Assembly: GCA_013298815.1 (NCBI GenBank)
Contig: JAAFJF010000001.1
Span: forward strand, 224,869-288,868
Source: Polaromonas sp.
GTDB taxonomy: Bacteria; Pseudomonadota; Gammaproteobacteria; Burkholderiales; Burkholderiaceae_C
DNA: 64,000 nucleotides
Reading direction: 5' to 3'
Position numbers and translations under genes: made by a program. A model generated the notes under the pieces. It was given only the letters and a program-made list of their open reading frames with translations, was not told where the DNA came from and made no database searches. Of this stretch, positions 24,864-34,179 are shown one piece after another (position 1 is the first letter of the stretch; each line of letters starts with the position of its first letter).

Positions 24864-26441
24864 TCAGCGATAGTACGCCGCCACATAGTCCTCAAAACTC
24901 ACTGTATCTGACGCTTCTAAAGTCTTTTGCTCAGCCAACGAGTCACGCACACTGGCTTCAAACTTTGCTGTCGTTTTTGTGTCCAGAGGCGCAGCCAGCA
25001 AGCTTGCATGGTGTTGCTGGGACATGTGTTTGGCGTATTTGAAATAACCACCTGCCTCACGCGCTGCCGCTAGGACTTGCGCTGAGGGCGTCAAGTCTGG
25101 GTTGTCAATGCGCTGGCGCAGTGCAGCCATAGTCGTAACGTAATTGTTACCACCATAAGCCGTATCCAATATTTCTGCAAACGGTGCCATGTCATCAAAC
25201 AACGCATGCGCAATCGGACGGAAAGCTTGTTCGCGGTTGTGAACCAGCAAATGCAAATCAGGCTGGCGACCACGGTTGACGATGCGGCGCTTGTTTTCGT
25301 CATTTTCAGCCTGCTCACGCGCTGAAATCGGCGGGCTGTCGCGGAACAGGCACATCATCAGCAACACATCTGCAAAGCTGCTTTGTTCAGGCAAGATGCC
25401 GATGTCTACCATGGGGTTCAGGTCAAACAAGCGAACCTCAACGTATTCCACGCCGTAGGTTTGCAGCGCTTTGGCTGGGCGCTCGCCGCGTTTACCGATG
25501 CGCTTAGGGCGGATGCCTGCGTAAAACTCGTTTTCGACCTGAAGCAAGTTGGCACTCAACTGCTGCCAATGGCCGTCCGCATGCTTAACACCTAGTTCAG
25601 CGTAAAACGGGTCAGGCGTGCGGATGGCGGCTTCTAGCGCAGTCGTGTATTCCAGCAGCGAGTTGAAGCTGACGTGCAAATTGTCCTGAGCGCGGTTTTG
25701 GTAGCCCATGTCGCTCATACGCAAGCTGGTGGCGTAGGGGCCGTAGAACGTGCCAGGAACCAGTGTTTCCAAATCGACTTTGCGACCTTGCAAGAACGAC
25801 TCGCAAATCGCGGGTGAAGCGCCGAAGAGGTAGGGAATCAGCCAGCCAAAGCGCAAAAAGTTACGAATTAGGCCGAAATAGCGCTCAGAAATGAAGTCTT
25901 GTAAGCTGAGTTTTGACTGACATTGCGCGTGCAAATGCTCCCAAAAAGCTTGCGGCAGCGACCAGTTGTAGTGCGCACCAGCGATGGTTTGCATATGTCG
26001 GCCATAGCGCAACCCCAAGCCTTCGCGGTAGACGTACTTCATTTTGGCGGAGTTGGATGTACCGTAATCTGCCAGCGGAATCTCCGCATCTTTGCTCAAA
26101 ATGCAGGGCATGGAGCCTGCCCACATCACTTCTTTGCTCGACAAAGTATCGAGCTTTGTTGCGCTGAAGCGGTGAATATCACGCAAAAAACTCAGCGGAA
26201 AAGCGGGGTCGGCAGACGGTGGGGTGATGAATTCGAGCAGTGCTTCCGAGTAGTCTGTGGTAATCCACGGATGTGTCAGCTTAGAGCCCAAGCTGCTTGG
26301 ATGAAAAGTAAGCGCTAACTTGCCATTAGAATCTATCCGCAAAGTCTCGCGTTCATACCCGCGCTGGATGCCACGCAAAAGCTGGGTTTTTTCTGCAATC
26401 GATTGGGCGCTCTCTTTGCCGCAGCAGCTGAAGGTCAACAT
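24864..26441 (-). CDS. gshA: Glutamate-cysteine ligase
   Basis: This 525-residue class I glutamate-cysteine ligase makes gamma-glutamylcysteine, the first step of glutathione synthesis. Recognisable blocks are RGIQRGYERETLRI near the start, AGAHYNWSLP, VPGTFYGPYATSLRMSDMGYQN and YVEVRLFDLNP. Length is typical (E. coli enzyme about 518). It follows the FKBP gene by 8 bp on the same strand and is likely co-transcribed with it. Glutathione links it to gor and the formaldehyde dehydrogenase elsewhere in the window. Confidence 0.93.
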   Translation of the reverse strand: MLTFSCCGKESAQSIAEKTQLLRGIQRGYERETLRIDSNGKLALTFHPSSLGSKLTHPWITTDYSEALLEFITPPSADPAFPLSFLRDIHRFSATKLDTLSSKEVMWAGSMPCILSKDAEIPLADYGTSNSAKMKYVYREGLGLRYGRHMQTIAGAHYNWSLPQAFWEHLHAQCQSKLSLQDFISERYFGLIRNFLRFGWLIPYLFGASPAICESFLQGRKVDLETLVPGTFYGPYATSLRMSDMGYQNRAQDNLHVSFNSLLEYTTALEAAIRTPDPFYAELGVKHADGHWQQLSANLLQVENEFYAGIRPKRIGKRGERPAKALQTYGVEYVEVRLFDLNPMVDIGILPEQSSFADVLLMMCLFRDSPPISAREQAENDENKRRIVNRGRQPDLHLLVHNREQAFRPIAHALFDDMAPFAEILDTAYGGNNYVTTMAALRQRIDNPDLTPSAQVLAAAREAGGYFKYAKHMSQQHHASLLAAPLDTKTTAKFEASVRDSLAEQKTLEASDTVSFEDYVAAYYR

Positions 26442-26449
26442 CTTTCGAA

Positions 26450-26908
26450 TTACTTACCGTTGATGCCGAGAAGCTCAACTTCAAAATGCAGCGTCGCGTT
26501 TGGCGGAATCACGCCACCCGCACCGTTTGCACCGTAAGCAATGCCCGGCGGGCAAGTCAACTTGGCTTTGCCGCCCACCTTCATGAGTTGCACACCCTCG
26601 GTCCAGCAAGGAATCACGCGGTTCAGCGGAAAATCAATCGGCGCATTGCGTTTGTATGAGCTGTCAAATTCTGTGCCGTTGGGCAGCGTGCCACGGTAGT
26701 GAACTTTGACGACATCGGTTGGGCTGGCCGGCTGTGCGCCCGTGCCGTCTTTGAGCGAACGGTACACCAAGCCACTGGCTTTAACCACAGCGCCAGCTTC
26801 TTTGGCGGCAGCCGCAGCTGCTTCAGATTGGGCAAAAGCGGGGTTGCTGGCGGCGCAAGCGAGCAAGGTGGCGGTGCAAAATAGTGATTTGAGCGATTCG
26901 ATGGTCAT
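26450..26908 (-). CDS. FKBP-type peptidyl-prolyl isomerase, exported
   Basis: This 152-residue protein has a signal peptide (1-26, AFAQ) and one FKBP domain: VKVHYRGTLPNGTEFDSSY, VIPCWTEGVQLMKVGGKAKLTCPP and GGVIPPNATLHFEVELL. It should act as a prolyl isomerase/chaperone in the periplasm. One Cys replaces the common Gly in the VIPGW motif (VIPCW), and a second lies in LTCPP. It is upstream of gshA in the same operon. Confidence 0.88.
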   Translation of the reverse strand: MTIESLKSLFCTATLLACAASNPAFAQSEAAAAAAKEAGAVVKASGLVYRSLKDGTGAQPASPTDVVKVHYRGTLPNGTEFDSSYKRNAPIDFPLNRVIPCWTEGVQLMKVGGKAKLTCPPGIAYGANGAGGVIPPNATLHFEVELLGINGK

Positions 26909-27060
26909 GGTGAGCCTAGATTAAAAAATAATAAGGTAAAAGATCAGAACATATTATCAAAGCTAGCGTGAGCCGCTAGTCTTTAAAAGGCTGATTTGAC
27001 CTCTTTTAAGTAGGGTTTTTATTGAAAAATGCAAGAAAACCTTCGAAAATAAGGGTAAAT

Positions 27061-27113
27061 ATGGCTATATCCAGCGTATTTACTGCCTAAGCAGCTACTA
27101 AATTTATAGCAAA
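27061..27113 (-). repeat. Interspersed repeat, copy D
   Basis: Reverse-oriented copy with CAGCGTATTTACTGCCTAAG and TTTATAGCAAAAT. Unlike most copies it lies between divergent genes (FKBP and the C13 protease), about 70 bp upstream of the protease start, so it may bear on promoter spacing rather than termination. Confidence 0.7.
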
Positions 27114-27182
27114 ATTTAAATACAAGTATGCTATGCTGTAAAGCTTAAATTCAGATTTAAGCTAATAAGGATACTTTTCAAC

Positions 27183-28709
27183 ATGACTTTCTCAGACGCG
27201 GGCTCTCTTGAGCGTAGGAACTCTGAAGGTGCGCCAGAAGATACGCAGAATCAACCAGTGTTACAAACCGCCCCCAACCATCTAACGCTGACACAGTGGT
27301 TGGTTAAAGGTTTGAAGGCAGGCTTTTTTGTGCCGCCCAATCTACAAGGCGCAACGCCAAAGCCTTCGCAAGTTTTGGCGATTGTGGCGTTGTTGAGTGC
27401 TATCGGCATCGGTGCAGCGCGGTTGTATGTGAAGGGCCCTGCTGTGTTTGACGCGCAGGCTTGGTTGGCTGGCTGGTGGGTGACCTTGTTGTTCGTCGCA
27501 CTGGCTTGGTGGGCTTTACCTGAAGCTTGGGATGAGTCTGAGCCAAAGCCGATCTTACGCGCTACCTCCGTCGCTGGTATTTGCATGCTTTGGATGCTGG
27601 CTGAGCTACCAGTGCAACTGGTCTATGAGGGGATCAACTTGGCGTTGAGCTACGAGGTCATTAAACTACCAGCCAGTTGGGTGTCTTGGATTCAATGGGG
27701 GTCATATATCGTCTACATGGTGTGGCTGTTCAGCGTTGATATTTTTGTACTGTGTCATTTTTTTGGAAAAACCCAGAAAACCGCTGTTTTTGTAGCAAGC
27801 TTAATAGCCGCTACAGTGCTGTCGGTAAGCCAATTCAATACCCGCAGTTGGCAAGAAGATTACAGTAAAAGTACAGCAAACGAGGTGGAAAAACCGCGTT
27901 TGAAGTTAACCCAAGAAGTCTTTGAAGAGCAGCAAGCGTTGCTAAAGGCAACCGCGGCGCGTATTGCACCGCAGCGTCAAGACCGAGCTGACGTTTATGG
28001 CTTGGTTTTCGCGCCTTATGCCAGTGAAGATGTTTTCTTGCGGGAAAGTACCATGGTTTCATCCGTGTTGCGTGACAGGTTCGATGCGGGTGACAGAGTC
28101 ATCCATTTGCTCAACCATGGCGCAACGACAAAAACGCACCCGTGGGCGACGACAGCTAATTTGGATAAATCAATACAGGCACTGGCCGCCAAGATGGATC
28201 TTGAAAAAGACCTGCTGGTGGTTTATTTGACCTCCCATGGTGGCAGTGATTTCACACTTGCCGCCTCGCATTGGCCGCTAGAGGTGGAGGCTTTGACGCC
28301 GCAGGCGCTGAAGCAAATGCTGGATAAAGCAGGGGTGCGTAACCGTGTTATTGCAGTGTCTGCATGCTTTGCAGGTGGGTGGGCAGATGTCTTAGCTAAT
28401 GACCACAGCTTGATCATGACGGCGGCAGACGCTACACACACTTCGTATGGTTGTGGAAGTCGTTCGGAGCTTACTTTTTTTGGACGAGCCTTGTTTGATG
28501 AGCAGCTGCGCAAGACGCATTCGTTTGAGCAAGCGTTTAACCGCGCAGTGCCTATCATCAAGCAGCGCGAGATAGATGCCGACAAAAAAGACGGTTTCTC
28601 GAACCCGCAAATCAGAATCGGTAGCCAGATTAGGCCGTTTTTGAAAGCGTTGGAGCAGCGTTTGGATGCCCCTGATTCCAAAGCCTTGCCTGTAAATATC
28701 AGCCAATAA
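27183..28709 (+). CDS. Membrane-anchored C13-family (caspase/legumain-like) protease
   Basis: This 508-residue protein has an N-terminal membrane part with about five helices (roughly 60-225), then a C13 peptidase domain (about 265-480). The catalytic dyad is visible as H352 in LTSHGGSDF and C395 in SACFAGGW, each after a hydrophobic strand (LLVVYL, NRVIAVS). The domain should face the cytoplasm or periplasm depending on helix count. Downstream gor starts only 9 bp after its stop. Bacterial C13/caspase-like proteases are poorly studied; the substrate is unknown. Confidence 0.83.
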   Translation: MTFSDAGSLERRNSEGAPEDTQNQPVLQTAPNHLTLTQWLVKGLKAGFFVPPNLQGATPKPSQVLAIVALLSAIGIGAARLYVKGPAVFDAQAWLAGWWVTLLFVALAWWALPEAWDESEPKPILRATSVAGICMLWMLAELPVQLVYEGINLALSYEVIKLPASWVSWIQWGSYIVYMVWLFSVDIFVLCHFFGKTQKTAVFVASLIAATVLSVSQFNTRSWQEDYSKSTANEVEKPRLKLTQEVFEEQQALLKATAARIAPQRQDRADVYGLVFAPYASEDVFLRESTMVSSVLRDRFDAGDRVIHLLNHGATTKTHPWATTANLDKSIQALAAKMDLEKDLLVVYLTSHGGSDFTLAASHWPLEVEALTPQALKQMLDKAGVRNRVIAVSACFAGGWADVLANDHSLIMTAADATHTSYGCGSRSELTFFGRALFDEQLRKTHSFEQAFNRAVPIIKQREIDADKKDGFSNPQIRIGSQIRPFLKALEQRLDAPDSKALPVNISQ

Positions 28710-28718
28710 GGAATCTCT

Positions 28719-30161
28719 ATGCAAACTGATCAAACCTATGATTTTGACCTCTTCGTCATTGGCGGTGGCAGTGGCGGGGTGCGGGCGGCACGCATGGCGG
28801 CGCAGCGCGGGGCGAGAGTGGCGCTGGCCGAGGCCGGTGGCGTGCATGGTAGCCACAGTGATGACGGTGGTTTGACGGGCGCGGGGCTGGGTGGTACCTG
28901 TGTCAACGTGGGTTGCATCCCCAAAAAGCTTTATAGCTACGCGGCGCATTTTGCCGAGAGTTTTGAAGAATCGCATGGTTTTGGATGGGAGGGCGCAGCC
29001 CCCACGCTGAACTGGGAAACTCTTAAAACCAACCGCGCTAAAGAAATTAACCGCCTTAATGGTATTTACAGCCAACTCTTGAGCGGTGCTGGCGTGACAG
29101 TCATTCTGCAACGCGCAAGAATAGTCGATGCGCACACGGTGGAAATGACCGATGGAACGCGGCATACCGCCAAAAGCATCCTCATCGCCACCGGCGGCCG
29201 CCCCAGCGTGCCAGACATCGCGGGGCGGGAGCTGGTGGTCACGTCGAACGAGATGTTTGATTTGCCGAGCTTCCCCAAGCGCCTGCTGGTCGTGGGCGGT
29301 GGCTACATCGCCTGCGAGTTTGCGTCGATTTTCAACGGCTTGGGCGCACAAGTGACGCAGTTGTACCGTGGTGAGCAAATCCTGCGTGGCTTTGATGATG
29401 AGGTGCGGCATTTTGCAGCAGGGGAGATGGTCAAAGCGGGGGTGGATCTGCGCCTGGGCTCAGATGTGGCGGCGATTGAGCGCGTGGCTGAGGGCATAAA
29501 AGTCACGCTGCAAGGCAATCCACAAAGCAAGCTACAAGAAAACATCATCGTCGACACCATCCTCTACGCGACTGGTCGCGTCCCGAATGTGAGCGGTCTG
29601 GGGCTGGAAGCATTGCAGGTCAAACAGGGCAAAGATGGTGCGATTGCGGTCAATGCCGACTACCAAACCAGCGTTCCGAGTATTTATGCACTGGGCGATG
29701 TCACAGCGCGGGTGCAGCTCACGCCCGTGGCGCTTGGCGAGGCGATGGTCCTGGTCGATCATTTGTTCGGCCCGCCAGCCGGTAAAGCCGCCCGCAGCAT
29801 GAGCTACCAGTTCATTCCCACAGCAGTCTTCACCCACCCCAATATCGGCACCGTGGGCTACTCAGAAGCGGATGCACGCAAAGAATTCGGCGGGATTACA
29901 GTCTTCAAAAGTGAGTTCAAAGCCTTGAAACACACCCTGAGCGGCAGCACTGAACGCACTTTCATGAAGCTTTTGGTTGAAACCGCTACCGACCGCGTGG
30001 TCGGCCTGCACATGGTCGGCCCTGATGCGGGTGAAATCGTCCAAGGCTTCGCCGTCGCCATGAAAGCCGGCGCTACCAAAGCCATGTTCGACAGCACCAT
30101 CGGCATCCACCCCACGGCGGCGGAGGAGTTTGTGACGATGCGGGAGCCGGTTAAAAGCTAA
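28719..30161 (+). CDS. gor: Glutathione-disulfide reductase
   Basis: This 480-residue FAD-dependent disulphide reductase reduces GSSG with NADPH. The FAD motif GGGSGGVRAARMAA, the redox Cys pair GTCVNVGCIPKK, the NADPH motif VVGGGYIACEF and the C-terminal HPTAAEEFVTM (active His/Glu of the partner subunit) are all present. A 17-residue insertion sits before the Cys pair, as in several betaproteobacterial homologues I recall. AAGGAA precedes the ATG by six bases, and it may be co-transcribed with the C13 protease. Confidence 0.92.
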   Translation: MQTDQTYDFDLFVIGGGSGGVRAARMAAQRGARVALAEAGGVHGSHSDDGGLTGAGLGGTCVNVGCIPKKLYSYAAHFAESFEESHGFGWEGAAPTLNWETLKTNRAKEINRLNGIYSQLLSGAGVTVILQRARIVDAHTVEMTDGTRHTAKSILIATGGRPSVPDIAGRELVVTSNEMFDLPSFPKRLLVVGGGYIACEFASIFNGLGAQVTQLYRGEQILRGFDDEVRHFAAGEMVKAGVDLRLGSDVAAIERVAEGIKVTLQGNPQSKLQENIIVDTILYATGRVPNVSGLGLEALQVKQGKDGAIAVNADYQTSVPSIYALGDVTARVQLTPVALGEAMVLVDHLFGPPAGKAARSMSYQFIPTAVFTHPNIGTVGYSEADARKEFGGITVFKSEFKALKHTLSGSTERTFMKLLVETATDRVVGLHMVGPDAGEIVQGFAVAMKAGATKAMFDSTIGIHPTAAEEFVTMREPVKS

Positions 30162-30181
30162 TGGTGTGAATAGGGCGCATT

Positions 30182-30233
30182 TATGGCTATAGCTAGCGTA
30201 TTTAGTGCCTAAGCAGCTAGCTTATTTGTAGCG
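30182..30233 (-). repeat. Interspersed repeat, copy E
   Basis: Read on the minus strand the copy contains AATAAGCTAGCTGCTTAGGC followed by a CTAAATACGCTAGC stretch. It encodes the last residues (NKLAA) and the TAG stop of the zinc-ribbon gene, in the same frame as copy A at dgoA. Confidence 0.75.
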
Positions 30234-31258
30234 GTAGTGCCGCATGCATGGCAAAACTTGGAGAACGCGCTCTTGCGTGCATTGCAGGGCTGGCAGTGAT
30301 CAAACAAGCTGATGCCGCAGTGCGGGCAAAAGTCGATGTTTGGGTTTTTCAAATCTACCGCCCGCTCGCAGCCTGGGCAGACGGCTTTGGACAGGCGCGT
30401 TAGTGCGGTGTCATAGCTCAGTTCTTCACGGCGTTGTACATCCGGTAATTGTTCTGCTAGTTTTTGCTTTTCTAGGTAGCGGTTCAGCGACACAATGGCC
30501 TGCCGCCCGATCAGCACCGTAATAATGATGCCCACCACATAGCGTACATAACCGCCATAGCTGGGCAAATAGGGCACGAGTTCCACGAAAAAGGCAAACA
30601 GCGCAAAGAGGATGAAACCCCACACAAACGGCCAGTAAGTGCCTTTGCGCTTTTTCACAAACAACCAGCCAGCAATAGCCAGCAAAGGTAGCGTCAAGGC
30701 CAGGCGGTACAAAAACACCCGCAGCTCGAGTCGGCGCGAGTCGGCGTCGAGTTGTTTTTGGGCGGCTTGCTCTTGTTCATTCAAGAAGTTGCGAGCTTTA
30801 TCAGCGACCTGCTGTGCGTTCAAGATGGTCTGCTGCTGTGCTTCAACGGTCGCTCCAGCCGCGCGTTCTTTGGCTTTTAAGGCGTCCAGCGCTTGGGTGC
30901 GGGAGATTAATTCAGCATCTTGGTCGGCCTGCTGCGTCACGCGACGGGTGGCCAACCAATTGGTAAAGGTTTCGCGTGCGGCAACGGTGTCAGCTCGGGT
31001 CACGCTGAGCTTGAGTTGGGATTGCTCTAAGACTTCATTGGCCTCTTTCACTGCCTTGTCCGACGCTTTGATGGTGTTGCGCAGCGCATCACTGGCGGCT
31101 TTGTCCATAAAGTCGTTCAGCTCTAGCTGCTTTTCAACTTTGGGCAAATCGTCCACCACCGTGCCGCCCAGCCCAATCAAAAAGCTGGCAAACACCAGCG
31201 CCACCAGCCACAGGCCACGGTGAAACCATTTTTCAGAAAGGCGTAAAGATTTGCTCAT
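30209..31258 (-). CDS. Membrane protein with coiled coil and double zinc ribbon
   Basis: This 349-residue protein has an N-terminal membrane helix (about 15-35), a long Ala/Gln/Glu-rich coiled coil (about 40-175), two or three helices (about 183-250), and a C-terminal double zinc ribbon with CPGC, CPHC, CQPC and CHAC pairs (about 293-340). It starts 35 bp after the LplT-PlsC gene and probably belongs to that operon. Function is not known. The C-terminal NKLAA and stop codon come from repeat copy E. Confidence 0.75.
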   Translation of the reverse strand: MSKSLRLSEKWFHRGLWLVALVFASFLIGLGGTVVDDLPKVEKQLELNDFMDKAASDALRNTIKASDKAVKEANEVLEQSQLKLSVTRADTVAARETFTNWLATRRVTQQADQDAELISRTQALDALKAKERAAGATVEAQQQTILNAQQVADKARNFLNEQEQAAQKQLDADSRRLELRVFLYRLALTLPLLAIAGWLFVKKRKGTYWPFVWGFILFALFAFFVELVPYLPSYGGYVRYVVGIIITVLIGRQAIVSLNRYLEKQKLAEQLPDVQRREELSYDTALTRLSKAVCPGCERAVDLKNPNIDFCPHCGISLFDHCQPCNARKSAFSKFCHACGTTATNKLAA

Positions 31259-31293
31259 AGCTACTCCTTGTTTAGCAGTTATTGATTCAACAA

Positions 31294-33270
31294 TTATTGA
31301 TTCGACAACGCAGCGACACGCGCGTGCAAGGTGTCAGTTTGAACCTGCGCGGGCTGCAAAGCTGCGCCCACGTTCAGCCCCACACGGCTAAACACCCCGC
31401 GCCTGAACGGTCGTACCATAGCGCCGTCTTTTTCAATGCGGCTAAAGTACGAGCCCCATAAATTAGTCAACGCCATAGGTATGACAGGCGCTGTCACGCC
31501 ATCGCGCTCGGCATTCCCCAAGATTTTCATAATCCCGCCTTTGAAGGGCTGCAGCGTGCCGTCTTTGGTGATGCCGCCTTCGGGGAAAATGGCCAGTAAA
31601 TCACCGTCGCGCAGCACTTTGGCGGCAGCTTCAAAAGCGGCTTCGTAGGCGGCGGGGTCTTCTGATCGGGGAGCAATCGGTATCGCTTTGGCGAGTTTGA
31701 ACAATGCGCCCAACGCGGGCTGTTTGAAGATGCGGTGATCCATCACAAAATAAATCGGCCTTGGGCTGGCGGCCATTAGCAGCACGGCGTCAACGTAGCT
31801 GACGTGGTTGCAGGTCAAAATCGCCGCGCCTTGCACGGGAATGTGCTCATCGCCAGTGATTTTGAAGCGATAAATCACACGCGACATGATCCATGCCACG
31901 AAACGCAGCAAATACTCAGGTACGAGCAGGAAGATATAAGCGGCGACGATGGCATTGGCAATACCCACAAACAAAAAGATTTGCGGAATCGTGAAAGCGG
32001 CTTTGAGCAACGCACCCGCCAAAATAGAGCTCACAATCATAAAAAGCGCATTCAAAATATTGTTCGCTGCGATGATGCGGGCGCGGTGTGTGGCTTGGCT
32101 GCGCAGCTGAATCAACGCGTACATAGGTACGCTGTAAAGACCCGCAAACAGACTGAGCAAGGCCAAATCCGCCAAAACACGCCAATGTGCGGTCTGCGAC
32201 ATGAAGCTTGACACGCCCATGACGGCAGACTCAGGCAAGCCGCGCGAGGCAAAATACAGGTCAATCGCAAACACGCTCATGCCAATCGCACCAAAAGGCA
32301 CAAGCCCAATTTCAACATGGCGCTTGCTGAGCACCTCACACAAAAGCGAGCCTGTGGCAATGCCGATCGAGAACACGACCAGCAGCAACGATGCAACTTG
32401 CGCATCGCCATGCAGCACTTCTTTGGCAAAGCTGGGGAATTGGCTTAAAAATACCGCGCCAAAAAACCACATCCAGCTGATGCCCAGCATGGAGCGGAAA
32501 ACCACGATATTACCGTGCGCGAGTTTGAGGTTGCGCCAGGTTTCTGAAAGCGGATTCCAATTGATTTTTAAATCAGGGTCGGTCGCGGGGGCTGTAGGAA
32601 TAAATTGCGACACCACGCGGCCTAACAGCGCCAAACCAACGCAGCCCATCGCCACATAGCTTGGTCCAACTTCAGGGATGGCAACCAGCAAACCGCCCAC
32701 TATTTGCCCTAGCAAAATAGCCACAAACGTGCCCATTTCAACCATACCGTTGCCACCAGTCAGTTCGCGTTCGCTCAAAGCTTGCGGTAGGTAAGCAAAT
32801 TTGACTGGCCCAAATAAAGTGGAATGCAAGCCCATCAAAAAAGTGCAAACCAGCAGAACGGGCACTTGCACATTGACGTTGCTGCTGGTGAAACCCCAAG
32901 CAGCAATCAGCATAATCACAATTTCTAAGTTTTTGACGAAACGAATCAACTGCGACTTTTCAAACTTATCCGTCAACTGACCGCTGGTCGCGGAAAACAG
33001 TAAGAAAGGCAAGATAAACAGCGCACCAATCGCTAAGCCAGCCATTGCAGGTGGCAACCAGCTGATACTGAGCTGGTAGGTCACCATCACCGTGAACGCA
33101 AATTTGAATAAGTTATCGTTCGCAGCGCCTGAAAATTGCGTCCAGAAAAAAGGTGCAAAACGACGTTGCTTTAATAATGCAAATTGGTTGGGATGTGCAT
33201 GTGCCTGTGCGTGAGCAGGTTCATCAAGGGTTGGACTTGTTGTTTCATTCGCAGAGTTGGCTGATTGCAT
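31294..33270 (-). CDS. MFS lysophospholipid transporter (LplT-like) fused to PlsC acyltransferase
   Basis: This 658-residue two-part protein has residues about 30-440 forming a 12-helix MFS domain of the LplT type, and about 460-650 a 1-acylglycerol-3-phosphate acyltransferase domain with the HX4D motif in CNHVSYVD and FPEGG. Known related fusions (Aas-type) may carry a third acyl-ACP synthetase domain; that domain is absent here and the stop is well placed after the PlsC fold. The likely role is flipping lysophospholipids into the inner leaflet and reacylating them. It follows the CREST hydrolase gene by 5 bp. Confidence 0.85.
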   Translation of the reverse strand: MQSANSANETTSPTLDEPAHAQAHAHPNQFALLKQRRFAPFFWTQFSGAANDNLFKFAFTVMVTYQLSISWLPPAMAGLAIGALFILPFLLFSATSGQLTDKFEKSQLIRFVKNLEIVIMLIAAWGFTSSNVNVQVPVLLVCTFLMGLHSTLFGPVKFAYLPQALSERELTGGNGMVEMGTFVAILLGQIVGGLLVAIPEVGPSYVAMGCVGLALLGRVVSQFIPTAPATDPDLKINWNPLSETWRNLKLAHGNIVVFRSMLGISWMWFFGAVFLSQFPSFAKEVLHGDAQVASLLLVVFSIGIATGSLLCEVLSKRHVEIGLVPFGAIGMSVFAIDLYFASRGLPESAVMGVSSFMSQTAHWRVLADLALLSLFAGLYSVPMYALIQLRSQATHRARIIAANNILNALFMIVSSILAGALLKAAFTIPQIFLFVGIANAIVAAYIFLLVPEYLLRFVAWIMSRVIYRFKITGDEHIPVQGAAILTCNHVSYVDAVLLMAASPRPIYFVMDHRIFKQPALGALFKLAKAIPIAPRSEDPAAYEAAFEAAAKVLRDGDLLAIFPEGGITKDGTLQPFKGGIMKILGNAERDGVTAPVIPMALTNLWGSYFSRIEKDGAMVRPFRRGVFSRVGLNVGAALQPAQVQTDTLHARVAALSNQ

Positions 33271-33275
33271 TTGAT

Positions 33276-34076
33276 TTATATCCTTGTTGCGCCTAAGTTA
33301 TTGGCGTGAATCGCGCTGTCCTTGTTGAATATAACCTGAGTGCGCAACGCTGAGACAACAGGCCATGCCGCACAGCTCGCCACGATGTGTTTAAGGCTGT
33401 GGCCAGAGATGAGTTGCGACGTGAGGTCATACACGGCGTGATCAGCCAGTTCTAAAACTTTAGCGGTTGCATAGATCAAAATCACAACGCCCCACCGTAT
33501 CGCCAGCGCACCTTTTGCGTTTGGGATGGGCAGGCGTGTTGCTAGCCATAGTATCAACGCCATGCCGCCAAACTGCAGCACCAGCCAAGGCAAGACGTTG
33601 CCGGAGTTTGACCATAGCCAGACGCTCATCAAGCCAAACACCAAAACTAGCACACTAAGTATTGCCCCAGCCCTAATACTGGCTCGCTCAGCCGCAGCTA
33701 AACCCAGCAATCCTGCAAACGCAACAGTCATTCCCAAACGGTCAATGGCTAAACCAGCGTTGTCAGCTTGTAGGTGGTACCAGCTTGATGCGCCAGCAGT
33801 GATGATTAATCCTGCGAAAAACAAAGCGGCCAAAGCTGCCATGCCACGGCTAAGCTTCGCCTTTGGCAAAATCACCCAGCCTGCCAAACCCCAAAGTGCA
33901 AAGGGCAAGTTGCTGAGCACATCAGCAGCACATGGCAAATAGCCGAAAAAGCGCTGATCGGCAAAATCATGCTGATGAACGGGTTGCATCACTTCAGGCC
34001 CCAAAATAGCTGCGGCTAAAAGCAACACCACAACGATGAGCAGTCCTTGCTCCGTTTTTTCAATGGTCGTCTTCAA
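33276..34076 (-). CDS. CREST-superfamily membrane hydrolase (ceramidase-like)
   Basis: This 266-residue protein has about seven hydrophobic helices. Motifs fit the CREST superfamily of alkaline ceramidases, PAQR and Per1 proteins: SNLPFALWG after helix 1, a Ser...Tyr-His pair in ASSWYHLQADNAG, an Asp in AIDRLG and the paired His residues in SGHSLKHI near the end. These His/Asp/Ser residues bind zinc in the family. It heads the operon with the LplT-PlsC fusion, so a lipid amide or ester substrate is plausible but unproven. Confidence 0.7.
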   Translation of the reverse strand: MKTTIEKTEQGLLIVVVLLLAAAILGPEVMQPVHQHDFADQRFFGYLPCAADVLSNLPFALWGLAGWVILPKAKLSRGMAALAALFFAGLIITAGASSWYHLQADNAGLAIDRLGMTVAFAGLLGLAAAERASIRAGAILSVLVLVFGLMSVWLWSNSGNVLPWLVLQFGGMALILWLATRLPIPNAKGALAIRWGVVILIYATAKVLELADHAVYDLTSQLISGHSLKHIVASCAAWPVVSALRTQVIFNKDSAIHANNLGATRI

Positions 34077-34179
34077 AGTAAAACCTCCTTTTGCACTTCA
34101 ATGTCTGAAGATTGCATTTTGCTAATTCAAGTAACTGGATGAGCTTTATATCGATACAATACAAATCTATACGACTGTA

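Noticed and set aside
24864..26441. Fusion glutathione synthetase (GshAB type)
   Set aside because: The protein ends at 525 residues without an ATP-grasp domain; it is a plain GshA.
27805..27830. Possible repeat-derived segment in the C13 protease gene (AAGCTTAATAGCCGCTAC)
   Set aside because: Similarity limited to about ten bases in an ordinary transmembrane codon run; no flanking repeat sequence.
28392..29411. Long minus-strand ORF (339 codons) across the C13 protease and gor junction
   Set aside because: It lies antisense to two well-supported genes, shows no recognisable domain and spans the intergenic junction, as expected for a mirror frame.
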